Assembly: GCA_902573015.1 (NCBI GenBank)
Contig: CACGIE010000015.1
Coordinates: forward strand, 1-32,421
Direction: 5' to 3'
Length of the DNA: 32,421 bases
Source of the DNA: an uncultured Candidatus Poseidoniales archaeon
GTDB lineage: Archaea > Thermoplasmatota > Poseidoniia > Poseidoniales > Thalassarchaeaceae
Part shown: in pieces, positions 9,751 to 19,079 of the stretch
How positions within the stretch are numbered: the first letter of the stretch is position 1
How the letters are laid out: each line of letters starts with the position of its first letter
Notes under the pieces: generated by a model
Told to the model about the DNA's origin: nothing
Seen by the model: the letters and a program-made list of their open reading frames with translations, nothing else
Databases searched by the model: none
Position numbers and translations under genes: made by a program

Positions 9751-10203
9751 ATGTCGGACGCAACGGGCGGAGGTGACGACGGCACCCTGCCACAGTGGGC
9801 CAGGAGTTTCTTTGAGGAATATGGTTCACCAGACCTCGGTGAGTTGGGCGATGTTTTTCATGGGCCTCTTCTAGACCGGAAGTACGGCCTAAGGAAAGAT
9901 GACCTGGTAGAGATTCTTCTCGATAGTAGGATGCTTCCAGAAGGAAGGGACCCCTGGATAAAGGGGATGATGGTAGGGGGGAGAAGTTCTTCTATCGATA
10001 TCCTGGACGAAGACAGAGGTTTCAGGTCCATATCACGAGATGCCATCGTGGAGGTAAGGCTAGTTACGCACCTCAGGAAGTCATACATAGAGGATGAAGA
10101 GTTACTAAAGTTCGAGAAGGAAGACATGAAGAGAAGGTCCGAGGTTCACGAGATGGCGGAGAAAACCAGTGAGGGGCACGGCAACAATCTGTCTTGGGGG
10201 TGA
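9751..10203 (+). CDS. Hypothetical acidic protein
   Basis: Intact 150-aa ORF in the gap between assigned genes, co-directional with the PCD gene downstream. No family recognised. Confidence 0.6.
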   Translation: MSDATGGGDDGTLPQWARSFFEEYGSPDLGELGDVFHGPLLDRKYGLRKDDLVEILLDSRMLPEGRDPWIKGMMVGGRSSSIDILDEDRGFRSISRDAIVEVRLVTHLRKSYIEDEELLKFEKEDMKRRSEVHEMAEKTSEGHGNNLSWG

Positions 10204-10225
10204 GTCTTTGGATAATCTATCAGAT

Positions 10226-10540
10226 ATGGAGTGTATTCCCTGTAAAGGCGGAGTTCCGCCCCTAAGTGAGGAGGAATCGAGTGCTTTCCTATCTCAGATT
10301 CATGATGATTGGGAGGTAGTAGAGAACCATCACCTTACTCGTACATGGTCATTCCCAGACTTCGCGTCGGCTCTGGAATTTACCAATCAGTTGGGAGAAA
10401 TATGTGAGCAGCAGAATCATCATGCGGACTTCGAATTAGGGTGGGGGAGGGTTGTTTCCGTTATCTACACGCACAAGATTGACGCCCTCACTGAATCTGA
10501 CTTCGTGCTGGCGGCTAAGTTCGACACCATCCAACGGTGA
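10226..10540 (+). CDS. Pterin-4a-carbinolamine dehydratase (4a-hydroxytetrahydrobiopterin dehydratase)
   Basis: WEVVENHHLTRTWSFPDFASALEFTNQLGEICEQQNHHADFELGWGRVVSVIYTHKIDALTESDFVLAAKFD matches the PCD/DCoH pattern. ATG 10226 chosen over the overlapping ORF start at 10169. Confidence 0.9.
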   Translation: MECIPCKGGVPPLSEEESSAFLSQIHDDWEVVENHHLTRTWSFPDFASALEFTNQLGEICEQQNHHADFELGWGRVVSVIYTHKIDALTESDFVLAAKFDTIQR

Positions 10541-11112
10541 GAAGGATGGGTGGCGTGCAGGAAGCATTGACTTCCAGACGCACAGTTTACAGGTACAAGC
10601 GAGAGGAGGTTCCCGATCGGATTCTCGAGAGTGCATTCGAGGCTGCCAGAAATGCGCCCTGCCACAAGAATACTCATCCATGGAAATTCTACGTAATGGG
10701 TGAGAAGACCAGAGAATCACTGATACCTGAAGTTGAGAAGCTGGCGAAGAAAAAATCGATAGATGGAGAAGAAGAAGGGGCCGGCATCTCCAAGGCCATT
10801 GAGAAGATAATCTCCCCTCCTTTGCTAATATGTGTGACGAGCGCCAGAAGTCCTCAGGACCCATTCAGGGAAGAAGAAGACTATGCTGCGACGGCATGTG
10901 CAATCCAGAACATGACCCTATCACTATGGGGCAATGGTGTCGGCTCTCAGTGGAGTACCGGAGCAATAACTCGATCCGATGCTGCATATGCGGCAATAGG
11001 CGTATCTAGGGAGGAGGAGCGGATTGTTGGATTCATCAAGGCCGGATATCCGGAGAAAATTCCATCAATTACCAAGAAGGCAGTGGAGGAAATAAGGGCC
11101 TATCTGCCTTAG
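10537..11112 (+). CDS. Nitroreductase-family protein
   Basis: TSRRTVYRYKREEVPDRILESAFEAARNAPCHKNTHPWKFYV and GVGSQWSTGAI...GFIKAGYPEK are nitroreductase-like. GTG start overlaps the PCD stop; an ATG at 10546 is also possible. Confidence 0.85.
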   Translation: MRRMGGVQEALTSRRTVYRYKREEVPDRILESAFEAARNAPCHKNTHPWKFYVMGEKTRESLIPEVEKLAKKKSIDGEEEGAGISKAIEKIISPPLLICVTSARSPQDPFREEEDYAATACAIQNMTLSLWGNGVGSQWSTGAITRSDAAYAAIGVSREEERIVGFIKAGYPEKIPSITKKAVEEIRAYLP

Positions 11113-11144
11113 GATGATTCGAATTTGGAAAAGGGATTGGTAAA

Positions 11145-12167
11145 TTGAGGAAGATAGTATATCCCAGAGCAGGTGGTGTCGAAACCATACAGATAGTAGA
11201 GGCAGAGGATCCATCGCCCGCGAAGGGAGAGGTTTGCGTGAGAGTTCACCGTGCAGGAGTGAACTTCGCAGAGCTGATGATGAGGCAGGGCTTGTATGGC
11301 TCAAGTCCTGACTACCCTTTCACCCCAGGATACGAAACAGCGGGCGAGGTGATAGGCTTGGGAGAGGGGGTTGATTCTCTGAATAAGGGAGACCGGGTCC
11401 TCGCAATGACTGGATTTGGGGGTTATGCTGAGAAGGTCTGTCTAGATGCAAGAAGAGCGGTAAAGATTCCCGACTCTGTCTCTTTCGATCAGGCTGCAGC
11501 AATCCCGGTTACCTACGGAACCTCGTATCACATGCTAGTTCATCTAGGAAGAATAGTCCGGGGAGAAACCGTTCTAATCCACCATGCGGCAGGGGGAGTT
11601 GGGACTGCAGTTGCACAAATCTGCAATGCCCTAGGTGCGTCCCTAGTAATCGGAACTGCTTCGGCACCGAAGAGGGATTTCGTTGAGTCATTAGGAATGA
11701 GGTTCGTGGACAGGGAAGAGGAGGATTTCGTAGATGTCTGCAAGAGCCTTACAGAAGGAAAGGGAGTCCATCATGCAATAGACCCGGTAGGTGGCAAACA
11801 CCTACTACGATCATACAAGTCTCTAAGGAAGGGAGGAAAGTTGTACTACTTCGGGGCATCTGCTGCAGTGAAGGGCAACAGAAGGTCGAGGCTTTCTGAG
11901 TTCAGGATGTGGTGGGGGATGCCAAGATTCGACCCACTAAAGCTGATGTCCTCGAACAAGGCAGTTTTTGGAGTCCACATGGGATTGCTAGAGGATGAGT
12001 CGGTTTTCAAGGGCCATCTTGATGATTTGTCCAGGATGCTCAGTGACGGGGAAATAGATCCAATAATCGATGGAGTTTGGAGGTTTGAGAATGTGGCTGA
12101 TGCCCAGATGCATATGCACGATAGGAAGAACATGGGAAAGGTGCTGCTGGACTTCTCCCCTCAATGA
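11145..12167 (+). CDS. MDR-superfamily quinone oxidoreductase / VAT1-like zinc-type alcohol dehydrogenase homologue
   Basis: GETVLIHHAAGGVGTAVAQICNALGA Rossmann motif, DRVLAMTGFGGYAEKV, HHAIDPVGG. Confidence 0.9.
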   Translation: MRKIVYPRAGGVETIQIVEAEDPSPAKGEVCVRVHRAGVNFAELMMRQGLYGSSPDYPFTPGYETAGEVIGLGEGVDSLNKGDRVLAMTGFGGYAEKVCLDARRAVKIPDSVSFDQAAAIPVTYGTSYHMLVHLGRIVRGETVLIHHAAGGVGTAVAQICNALGASLVIGTASAPKRDFVESLGMRFVDREEEDFVDVCKSLTEGKGVHHAIDPVGGKHLLRSYKSLRKGGKLYYFGASAAVKGNRRSRLSEFRMWWGMPRFDPLKLMSSNKAVFGVHMGLLEDESVFKGHLDDLSRMLSDGEIDPIIDGVWRFENVADAQMHMHDRKNMGKVLLDFSPQ

Positions 12168-12599
12168 CTACAGCCTGACCGGCCGAGTTGCCCCACATGC
12201 TTGACACTTCAGAAGGGTAGTCCTGTCCTCCCTAACGAACCGAGTGTCCGGAGCCTTGCACTCCCCGCATAGAATGAAGGCCTTAACGTACGAGACGATC
12301 TTCTCCTTGATTCTCTTAGGCGGTACCTTCCCCTTCAGCATGATTCTAAATTGCTCTCTGCTACCAGACGTACCAAGTTCGTTTAGCAGATATTGGAACA
12401 CATGATTCGCGTCCCTATCCATGGAGTCAACAATCTCTGAGAAGTTCCTGAGAATGGTCTGGCTACCTTCAATCATGATGTCTGGTTGTGGCATTGTCCA
12501 CCTAGACCTCTCACTGATGTCCTTGGGGATTCTATCCCTAGCCCGTTCCAATAGTTCCTCGTAGTCGTGGTTGGTCACGGCTGTGCGAGAATAGTGCAC
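12168..12599 (-). CDS. Translation initiation factor aIF2 beta subunit
   Basis: RTILRNFSEIVDSMDRDANHVFQYLLNELGTSG-like core and C-terminal zinc ribbon CGECKAPDTRFVREDRTTLLKCQACGATRPVR. Start may be GTG near 12578 (VTNHDYEELL). Confidence 0.93.
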   Translation of the reverse strand: MHYSRTAVTNHDYEELLERARDRIPKDISERSRWTMPQPDIMIEGSQTILRNFSEIVDSMDRDANHVFQYLLNELGTSGSREQFRIMLKGKVPPKRIKEKIVSYVKAFILCGECKAPDTRFVREDRTTLLKCQACGATRPVRL

Positions 12600-12658
12600 C
12601 TTTTCACCTCACCGGGAGTTTTGGGAACGGTCAAGGACCTGTTCTTACTCGAACTGCC

Positions 12659-13108
12659 ATGGGAGACGCCCCGGTTGTGAAGGTTGCAAAGACCGATCAC
12701 AATGCCAGAATGCCAACGAAAGGGAGCGAGCATGCTGCTGGATGGGATCTGTACTGCTTGGAGGACACTGTGGTAAATTTCCGCTCTAGCGTCAAGGTCA
12801 AAACTGGTCTTAGAGTTGCCATTCCGGAGGGTTTCGAAGGGCAAGTGAGGGCTAGGTCTTCTCTTGGATCCAAGGGGCTCATCCTCCCTCACAGCATTGG
12901 GACGATTGATGCAGACTACAGGGGAGAGTTGTTCGTCCTAATGACGTGGATCGGGGAGGGCGAGTCGTACGAAGTAAAATCTGGAGAAAGAATTGCCCAA
13001 TTGGTAATTGCCCCGATTCCGGATGTACAGTTCGCCGAGGTCGATGAGGGGGATCTGGGGGAAACCAAGAGGGGGGACGGTGGTTTCGGTAGCACCGGAA
13101 GATTCTGA
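12659..13108 (+). CDS. dut: dUTP diphosphatase
   Basis: HAAGWDLYCLED, RARSSLGSKGL, GTIDADYRGEL, GERIAQLVI, RGDGGFGSTGR: all five dUTPase motifs. Confidence 0.96.
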   Translation: MGDAPVVKVAKTDHNARMPTKGSEHAAGWDLYCLEDTVVNFRSSVKVKTGLRVAIPEGFEGQVRARSSLGSKGLILPHSIGTIDADYRGELFVLMTWIGEGESYEVKSGERIAQLVIAPIPDVQFAEVDEGDLGETKRGDGGFGSTGRF

Positions 13109-13177
13109 ACATACGAAATTCAATATTTCCCATAGTTTAGTCCCGGTGGATTCATATCGCCCCAACGCTGGGGACGT

Positions 13178-13762
13178 TTGATGCACCTAAGTGTAGATGA
13201 GTTGCGGAGCAAGGTCGAGGAGTTCAGAGAAAGCGGACTGAACACGCAACAAATAGCTGATGAGCTATCCTTGTCCCAGACTACTGTGCAATGGCTATCT
13301 GCCAGTGACTTCGAAGTCGATGAAAAGCCTCTGGATGTGAAAGTTGGATGGAGGTCAATAGCTGTCAAGGGAGAGAGGATAGAGGCAGTCTCGTATATTT
13401 TCTGCGACATCATTGATGAGATGGTTGGAGATGATGTTGACACGATTGTTGGCGTGAGCATTAATGGAATAGCTTTCGCACAGGCTATATCTTCTACCAT
13501 GGACCTAGAGATGTCAGTCGTTAGAAGCATCAACGAGGACGTCAGTGGACACCTGTCCCAGGTTTACGCGGGCGTTGAAGGAAAGAGGGTTATCATCATA
13601 GACGACGTATACTCCAGCGGGAGGACAATGAAGAAAACTGCTTCCGATCTCAGTGATGCAGGTGCGGAAGTCAAGATGTGCATGGTCCTAGTCAACAAAT
13701 CATGGGACGATGACGTAGACGGAGTCCCACTTAGGGCTTTGATCAGAGCAGCGACGGTCTGA
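13178..13762 (+). CDS. GfcR-like transcriptional regulator (N-terminal HTH plus orotate phosphoribosyltransferase-like domain)
   Basis: HTH region TQQIADELSLSQTTVQWL followed by a PRPP-binding loop VIIIDDVYSSGRTMKKTASDLSDAGAEV. Confidence 0.87.
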   Translation: MMHLSVDELRSKVEEFRESGLNTQQIADELSLSQTTVQWLSASDFEVDEKPLDVKVGWRSIAVKGERIEAVSYIFCDIIDEMVGDDVDTIVGVSINGIAFAQAISSTMDLEMSVVRSINEDVSGHLSQVYAGVEGKRVIIIDDVYSSGRTMKKTASDLSDAGAEVKMCMVLVNKSWDDDVDGVPLRALIRAATV

Positions 13763-13770
13763 GGTGTCAT

Positions 13771-15348
13771 ATGCACTGGGCGGATTACACCGCACAAAGG
13801 CTCATGGAGCGAGGGGGAGAACAGGTCTCCGCTTCCGGCATAACTCCTTCTGGAGAATTCCACATCGGCCACCTGAGGGAGATTCTCTCGGCCGAAATGA
13901 TCCATAGGGCCTGCCTAGATGCCGGAATGAGTTCGAAATACATATTCATTGTAGACTCGATGGACCCTTTGAGGAGAGTCTACGACTTCCTCTCTCCAGA
14001 ATACGAGGAGTTCATTGGTTGCCCCCTAGCATTCATTCCTGCTCCTGAAGAGGACGGGAGTCCTGGAGATGGAGGCATAAGCTATGCTGAACACTTCCTC
14101 TCCCCATTCCTTGAAGCTCTCGAAGAAATAGGGGTCATTCCAGATGACATAGTAATGAATCATGAGACCTACGAGAAGGGACTGTTCGCCGAATATATCG
14201 ATTCAGCAATCACGAAAAGGAATGAGATAAGGGGAATAATCGAAGAGATTTCAGGGAGAGAACTGTCTGAAGACTGGTTTCCCTACAATCCAATGGGTTC
14301 TGATGGCAGTCTTGATCGGGTAAAGGTCACGGGATACGAGAAACCCTACGTCTTCTGGAAAGATTCTCACGGAAATGAGGGGAAAGCAGACATCAGAAAG
14401 GCGCAAGGCAAAATGCCATGGAGGATTGACTGGGCAGCTAGATGGGTCATTCATGAAATAACCTGCGAGCCCGCGGGGAAAGACCATGGCGCAGCAGGGG
14501 GGAGCTATGATACCGGAATACCAATATGCAAACTTCTTGGTGGAAATCCTCCTGAAAAGATGGTCTATGAATGGATACAACTCAAGGGCATGGGACCAAT
14601 GTCAAGTTCCACTGGGTTGACTATAGGTCCGATGGAAGCACTTTCAATAGTTCCTCCAGAAATTCTCCGATATGTCATTGCTAGAAGCAAAATGAATCGT
14701 CATATTGAGTTTGATACTGGTGGGATGATGTTCGTTACGGCAGACGAATATGAACGTCTCGTTTCCGAACCCCCAAGCATAGAAGAGGGGATGAGCAAAA
14801 GAAAGAAAATCTCAGTTAACACTCGTACTGGAGCGATGAGGCTCAGCCAAGTTTCTCGCATCTCGGTACCTTCTGAATCGGTTGGAGGGGTGTCATTCAG
14901 GCACCTCTCGATGTTAGCCCAGATCAAGTCATCAGATGATGATGTTTGGACATCACTAAACAAATCTGGACACATACAGGGTGAGCCTAGCGATTCCCTC
15001 AGGGTAAGGCTCACTAGAATGAGAAACTGGATTGGCGGGCCCCACTTCCCAGAAAACTCCAGAGTTAAGATTCGAAACGAAATAGGTGATGAGGCCAAGG
15101 AACAGATTGGCGATGAAGGAATTTTCTTTCTAAACGAACTTGCCTCGTTACTTTCTGAGTGCGAATGGAACGATGCAAGAATAGGAGGGGCAATATCGGA
15201 AGCTTGCGACTCGAGAGGGATATCCAGGAAGGAAGGTTATGCTGCGATTTACTGGGCTATGATTGGTAGGAGGTATGGCCCCAAGGCCTCATCATTGATA
15301 TTTGAAATGGATAGGGAGGAAATTGTATCCCTTCTTGGAAGTTCATAG
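13771..15348 (+). CDS. lysK: Class I lysyl-tRNA synthetase
   Basis: SASGITPSGEFHIGHLREILSAE (HIGH), KGMGPMSSSTGLTIGP (KMSKS-equivalent), DWAARWVIHEITCEPAGKDHGAAGGSYDTG. Confidence 0.95.
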   Translation: MHWADYTAQRLMERGGEQVSASGITPSGEFHIGHLREILSAEMIHRACLDAGMSSKYIFIVDSMDPLRRVYDFLSPEYEEFIGCPLAFIPAPEEDGSPGDGGISYAEHFLSPFLEALEEIGVIPDDIVMNHETYEKGLFAEYIDSAITKRNEIRGIIEEISGRELSEDWFPYNPMGSDGSLDRVKVTGYEKPYVFWKDSHGNEGKADIRKAQGKMPWRIDWAARWVIHEITCEPAGKDHGAAGGSYDTGIPICKLLGGNPPEKMVYEWIQLKGMGPMSSSTGLTIGPMEALSIVPPEILRYVIARSKMNRHIEFDTGGMMFVTADEYERLVSEPPSIEEGMSKRKKISVNTRTGAMRLSQVSRISVPSESVGGVSFRHLSMLAQIKSSDDDVWTSLNKSGHIQGEPSDSLRVRLTRMRNWIGGPHFPENSRVKIRNEIGDEAKEQIGDEGIFFLNELASLLSECEWNDARIGGAISEACDSRGISRKEGYAAIYWAMIGRRYGPKASSLIFEMDREEIVSLLGSS

Positions 15349-15392
15349 TTTGATTAGGAAACTATGAAATCGTAACTGGCTGGCGAGGAGAT

Positions 15393-15722
15393 ATGGCAGT
15401 CTACGAACTACTAATGAGGTCAATGGAAGAGAGGAACGCAGAGCATTACATCGAGGCATTGCACGATGACTACGAATTCGTGCGACACCAATCTGGAACA
15501 ACGATGGATAAGGAGCAAGTCAGTGAGATGATGAGGGGGATGATGGCAAATTCAGATGTCGTGATAGATGAGCCTAGATGCATCTATGAGAATGATGAGA
15601 TTCTTGTGGAGCACTCAATGATGGACTTCCCAGATGGAACTCGAGAAGCAGTAATGGCAGTACACACAATCAAGGATGGGAAAATCATCCGAACCGAAAC
15701 AGGTGCAACGCTAATTCAGTGA
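15393..15722 (+). CDS. SnoaL/NTF2-like protein
   Basis: Small alpha+beta ORF: MAVYELLMRSMEERNAEHYIEALHDDYEFVRHQSGTTMDKEQVSEMM...AVHTIKDGKIIRTETGATLIQ. Confidence 0.72.
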   Translation: MAVYELLMRSMEERNAEHYIEALHDDYEFVRHQSGTTMDKEQVSEMMRGMMANSDVVIDEPRCIYENDEILVEHSMMDFPDGTREAVMAVHTIKDGKIIRTETGATLIQ

Positions 15723-18700
15723 TTTGATTTCCAGAAGTCTTGGCTCAGGGATGCCGTCCAGGGCTTCCTTGATTGCTTCGACCTCCATCCTTGCTCCTGC
15801 CATAGTTGTCACGAACGGGATGTTTAGCTCGACTGCAAGTCTCCTCATCATGTTCCCGTCTAGAACTGCTCCTCCGGTAGATCTTGGAGTATTGATAACA
15901 AGTTGTATCTTGCCTTGCCTCATTAGGTCTAGAGCATCTGGAGACCTCCCCTCGGCAATTCTGTAACAGGTCTTGACCTCTAGATCTTCCACACTTCGAA
16001 GAACTCTAGAGGTCCCTCTTGTTGCATATATGGTGAATCCCATACCTTTCAGTTTCTCTGCTAGAGGAATCATCGAGTACTTGTCTTCGTCCTTTACTGT
16101 GATGTACACGCCACCTTCAGTTGGAACCGGGATTTCAGTCGCCAGTCTGGCCTTTAGGTAGGCAGCTGATGGCCTTACGTGCGATCCCATTACCTCTCCT
16201 GTCGACTTCATCTCCGGGCCGGGTGCTGGATCGAGCCCCCTTAGTTTGATGAATGGGAAAACCGGAGCCTTTACGCACACTGCATCGGTCTGGGGCTCGG
16301 GGATATCTAGGTCGGACAGCCTCTCCCCGAGAGCGACCCTAGCCGCAATCCTAGCCAAGGGGATTCCAGTTGATTTCGCGACGAAAGGGAATGTTCTGGA
16401 TCCTCTGGGGTTGACCTCCAATACGTACAGGAGGCCGTCATGAATTGCAAACTGGATGTTATAGCAACCGCGAACTCCTAACTCCAGGCCAATTACCCTA
16501 GTCCACTCCTCGACCTGTTCAAGGATTTCATCGGGGACGTTTTGTGGTGGGATGAAGCAAGTGGAGTCCCCAGAATGAATTCCCGCCTCCTCCAGATGCT
16601 CCATGATCGCCCCTATTAGGACGTCCTCGCCATCGCACACTGCGTCAACGTCTAACTCCATTGCATTACCTAGGTACTTGTCTATCAGGAGAGGTCTATC
16701 TGAGGAAAGATATGCATCCCTCATGTATGACTCCAATTGCTTGTAATTTGCTAGAATCTCCATTCCTCTGCCCCCCAAGACGTATGAGGGACGGACTAGG
16801 ACGGGGTAGCCGATTTCGTTTGCTGCGTGCCTAACCCCCTCTGGCGTGGTTGCAGTTGCTCCATCGGGCATCCTCAATCCGCATCTAAGTGCGAATTCCT
16901 CGAATCTCTCTCTATCGCTGGCTTCATCAATGGACTCGGGCGATGTCCCCTCCATCATCAACTCCAGACCCATGGTCGAAAGATGAGGCAGTTCGTTTGC
17001 GAGTGGGAGTGCTAGATTTATCGCAGTCTGGCCCCCGAACTGGAGAAGGATCCCGTTAGCATCCTCACGAAGGAGAATCTCAGATACTGATTCTAGTGTA
17101 AGAGGGTCGAAGTAAAGCCTATCGCTTGTGTCGAAGTCTGTAGAAACTGTCTCTGGATTATTGTTGATTATGATGGCCTCATGACCTAAATCTTGGATTG
17201 CACCGGCAGCATGGACACAGCCATAATCAAACTCAATGCCCTGTCCGATTCTTATTGGACCTGATCCTACGACTGCAATCTTCTGCTTTACTGATGAGGA
17301 GAGTCCTGGAACGTAGTCGACTCCTGACTCAGCAGAGCCGCCTTCGTAAGTCGAGTAATAGTAAGGGGTGACAGCAGCAAATTCCGCAGCACAAGAGTCG
17401 ACCATCCTATAACGTGGATGGATCCTTAATTCGTGCCTCCTCATCCTCAGAGCAGTCTCATCCTGACCGGTTGGAAGGTTCTTGAATCCCGATTCTGGGA
17501 AGCCGCATAGAGCGTCAGCAATGTGTAGATCAGTGAATCCGGCGCCCTTCCAAGACCGCATCTCTGACTCAGGTATGCCAGCCGGCCTCATGCCTATCTC
17601 TCCTGCCGCCCTGATCTCAGTCTCTATTGCGGCGAGTTTCTCGAACCTCCTCAGGAACCAACGAGTTATCCCTCCCGTAAGGTCCCTGACGTCCTCAATC
17701 GAATACCCCCTACGGAATGCCTCGATTACCGCACCCATCCTTCTGTCGGTAGGAACCCTGAGCCAGTCTTCTAGAAGTGCAGTAGGAAGCTTCTCAGAGG
17801 CCCTCTCATCCATTGTCTCTCCATCAGAAGCATCGGACATTGTAAGTGGTCGAGGGTGGGGTTTTCCGTACTCTAGGCTGGCCCAGGCCTTCAGGCACGC
17901 CTCCTCGAAAGAGCGCCCAATCGCCATAACCTCGCCTGTCGACTTCATAGAAGTTCCAATCTTCCTATCTGCTGTTCGGAACTTATCGAACGGCCAACGG
18001 GGAATCTTGACCACACAGTAGTCAAGTGTGGGTTCGAAAGCGGCCGTGGTGCCTTCGCCGGTGATGGGGTTTGGCAATTCATCCAAGGTGTATCCTACTG
18101 CGATTAGTGCAGCCATCCTTGCTATTGGGTAGCCCGTAGCCTTAGATGCTAGAGCAGATGATCTGGATACCCTAGGGTTTACCTCTATTACTCTGTAATC
18201 TCCAGTTGACTGCTCAACTGCGAACTGTACATTACAACCCCCCTTAATGTTCAGTCTTCTGATTAGCTTCAATGCGGCATCCCTCAGACCCTGGTGGTCA
18301 CTATCCGAAAGCGTCTGCTGAGGTGCGACCACTATTGATTCTCCAGTGTGAACCCCCATTGGGTCAATATTCTCCATTGTGCACACAATTATCGCATTAT
18401 CCGAGCCATCCCTCATCACCTCATACTCGTGCTCCTGCCATCCAAGGATGCTTTCCTCGATTAGCACCTGACCTATAGCAGAGTGCAGAATCCCCTGGCT
18501 TGCGATCTCTACCAATTCACCCATATTGAAAGCGGTTCCACCTCCCAAACCACCTAGTGTGAATGCAGGTCTGATAAGCAAGGGGAAAGAGCCCAGTTCT
18601 TCTGCTGCAGCGATAACCTCCTCGATTGAGTCACATGCCAGGGCCTTGCAAACTGGTAGGTCAATCTCCTCGCAGACCTTCTTGAACAGGTCTCTATCTT

Positions 18701-19079
18701 CTGCCTCGTCAATTGCTGCAAGATTGCACCCGATTAACTCGACTCCCAACTCATCGAGGGTGCCATCCTTGGCTAGCGCAGATGCTATGTTCAGAGCGGT
18801 CTGTCCCCCCATCCCAGCAAGAAGGGCATCTGGCTTCTCTGATTCCATAATTCTCTTGACTACCTCAGGGAGCAATGGCTCGATGTATATCCTATCTGCC
18901 ATCTCGGGATCGTTCTGGATAGTTGCTGGATTCGAGTTGACCAGAATTACTTCGTACCCGTCTGAACGAAGAGCTCTGCATGCTTGAGAACCTGAGAAAT
19001 CGAACTCCGCTGCCTGACCTATCCTGATGGGCCCACTGCCAAGAATGAGGATTCTCTTCAGATCATCACGACGAGGCAT
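15711..19079 (-). CDS. carB: Carbamoyl-phosphate synthase large subunit
   Basis: Two-half architecture: ILILGSGPIRIGQAAEFDFSGSQACRAL and a second VVGSGPIRIGQGIEFDYGCVHAAGAI. ATP-grasp and MGS-type C-terminal domains. Confidence 0.98.
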   Translation of the reverse strand: MPRRDDLKRILILGSGPIRIGQAAEFDFSGSQACRALRSDGYEVILVNSNPATIQNDPEMADRIYIEPLLPEVVKRIMESEKPDALLAGMGGQTALNIASALAKDGTLDELGVELIGCNLAAIDEAEDRDLFKKVCEEIDLPVCKALACDSIEEVIAAAEELGSFPLLIRPAFTLGGLGGGTAFNMGELVEIASQGILHSAIGQVLIEESILGWQEHEYEVMRDGSDNAIIVCTMENIDPMGVHTGESIVVAPQQTLSDSDHQGLRDAALKLIRRLNIKGGCNVQFAVEQSTGDYRVIEVNPRVSRSSALASKATGYPIARMAALIAVGYTLDELPNPITGEGTTAAFEPTLDYCVVKIPRWPFDKFRTADRKIGTSMKSTGEVMAIGRSFEEACLKAWASLEYGKPHPRPLTMSDASDGETMDERASEKLPTALLEDWLRVPTDRRMGAVIEAFRRGYSIEDVRDLTGGITRWFLRRFEKLAAIETEIRAAGEIGMRPAGIPESEMRSWKGAGFTDLHIADALCGFPESGFKNLPTGQDETALRMRRHELRIHPRYRMVDSCAAEFAAVTPYYYSTYEGGSAESGVDYVPGLSSSVKQKIAVVGSGPIRIGQGIEFDYGCVHAAGAIQDLGHEAIIINNNPETVSTDFDTSDRLYFDPLTLESVSEILLREDANGILLQFGGQTAINLALPLANELPHLSTMGLELMMEGTSPESIDEASDRERFEEFALRCGLRMPDGATATTPEGVRHAANEIGYPVLVRPSYVLGGRGMEILANYKQLESYMRDAYLSSDRPLLIDKYLGNAMELDVDAVCDGEDVLIGAIMEHLEEAGIHSGDSTCFIPPQNVPDEILEQVEEWTRVIGLELGVRGCYNIQFAIHDGLLYVLEVNPRGSRTFPFVAKSTGIPLARIAARVALGERLSDLDIPEPQTDAVCVKAPVFPFIKLRGLDPAPGPEMKSTGEVMGSHVRPSAAYLKARLATEIPVPTEGGVYITVKDEDKYSMIPLAEKLKGMGFTIYATRGTSRVLRSVEDLEVKTCYRIAEGRSPDALDLMRQGKIQLVINTPRSTGGAVLDGNMMRRLAVELNIPFVTTMAGARMEVEAIKEALDGIPEPRLLEIKSLN

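Noticed and set aside
9635-9829. N-terminal part of the listed 8573-9829 ORF
   Set aside because: Extends past the NOG1 start (MASVEWRSIP at 9634) and overlaps the divergent gene at 9751; composition is not NOG1-like.
17482-18021. 179-aa plus-strand ORF inside carB
   Set aside because: Antisense to conserved carB; Ser/Pro-rich translation typical of a shadow ORF.
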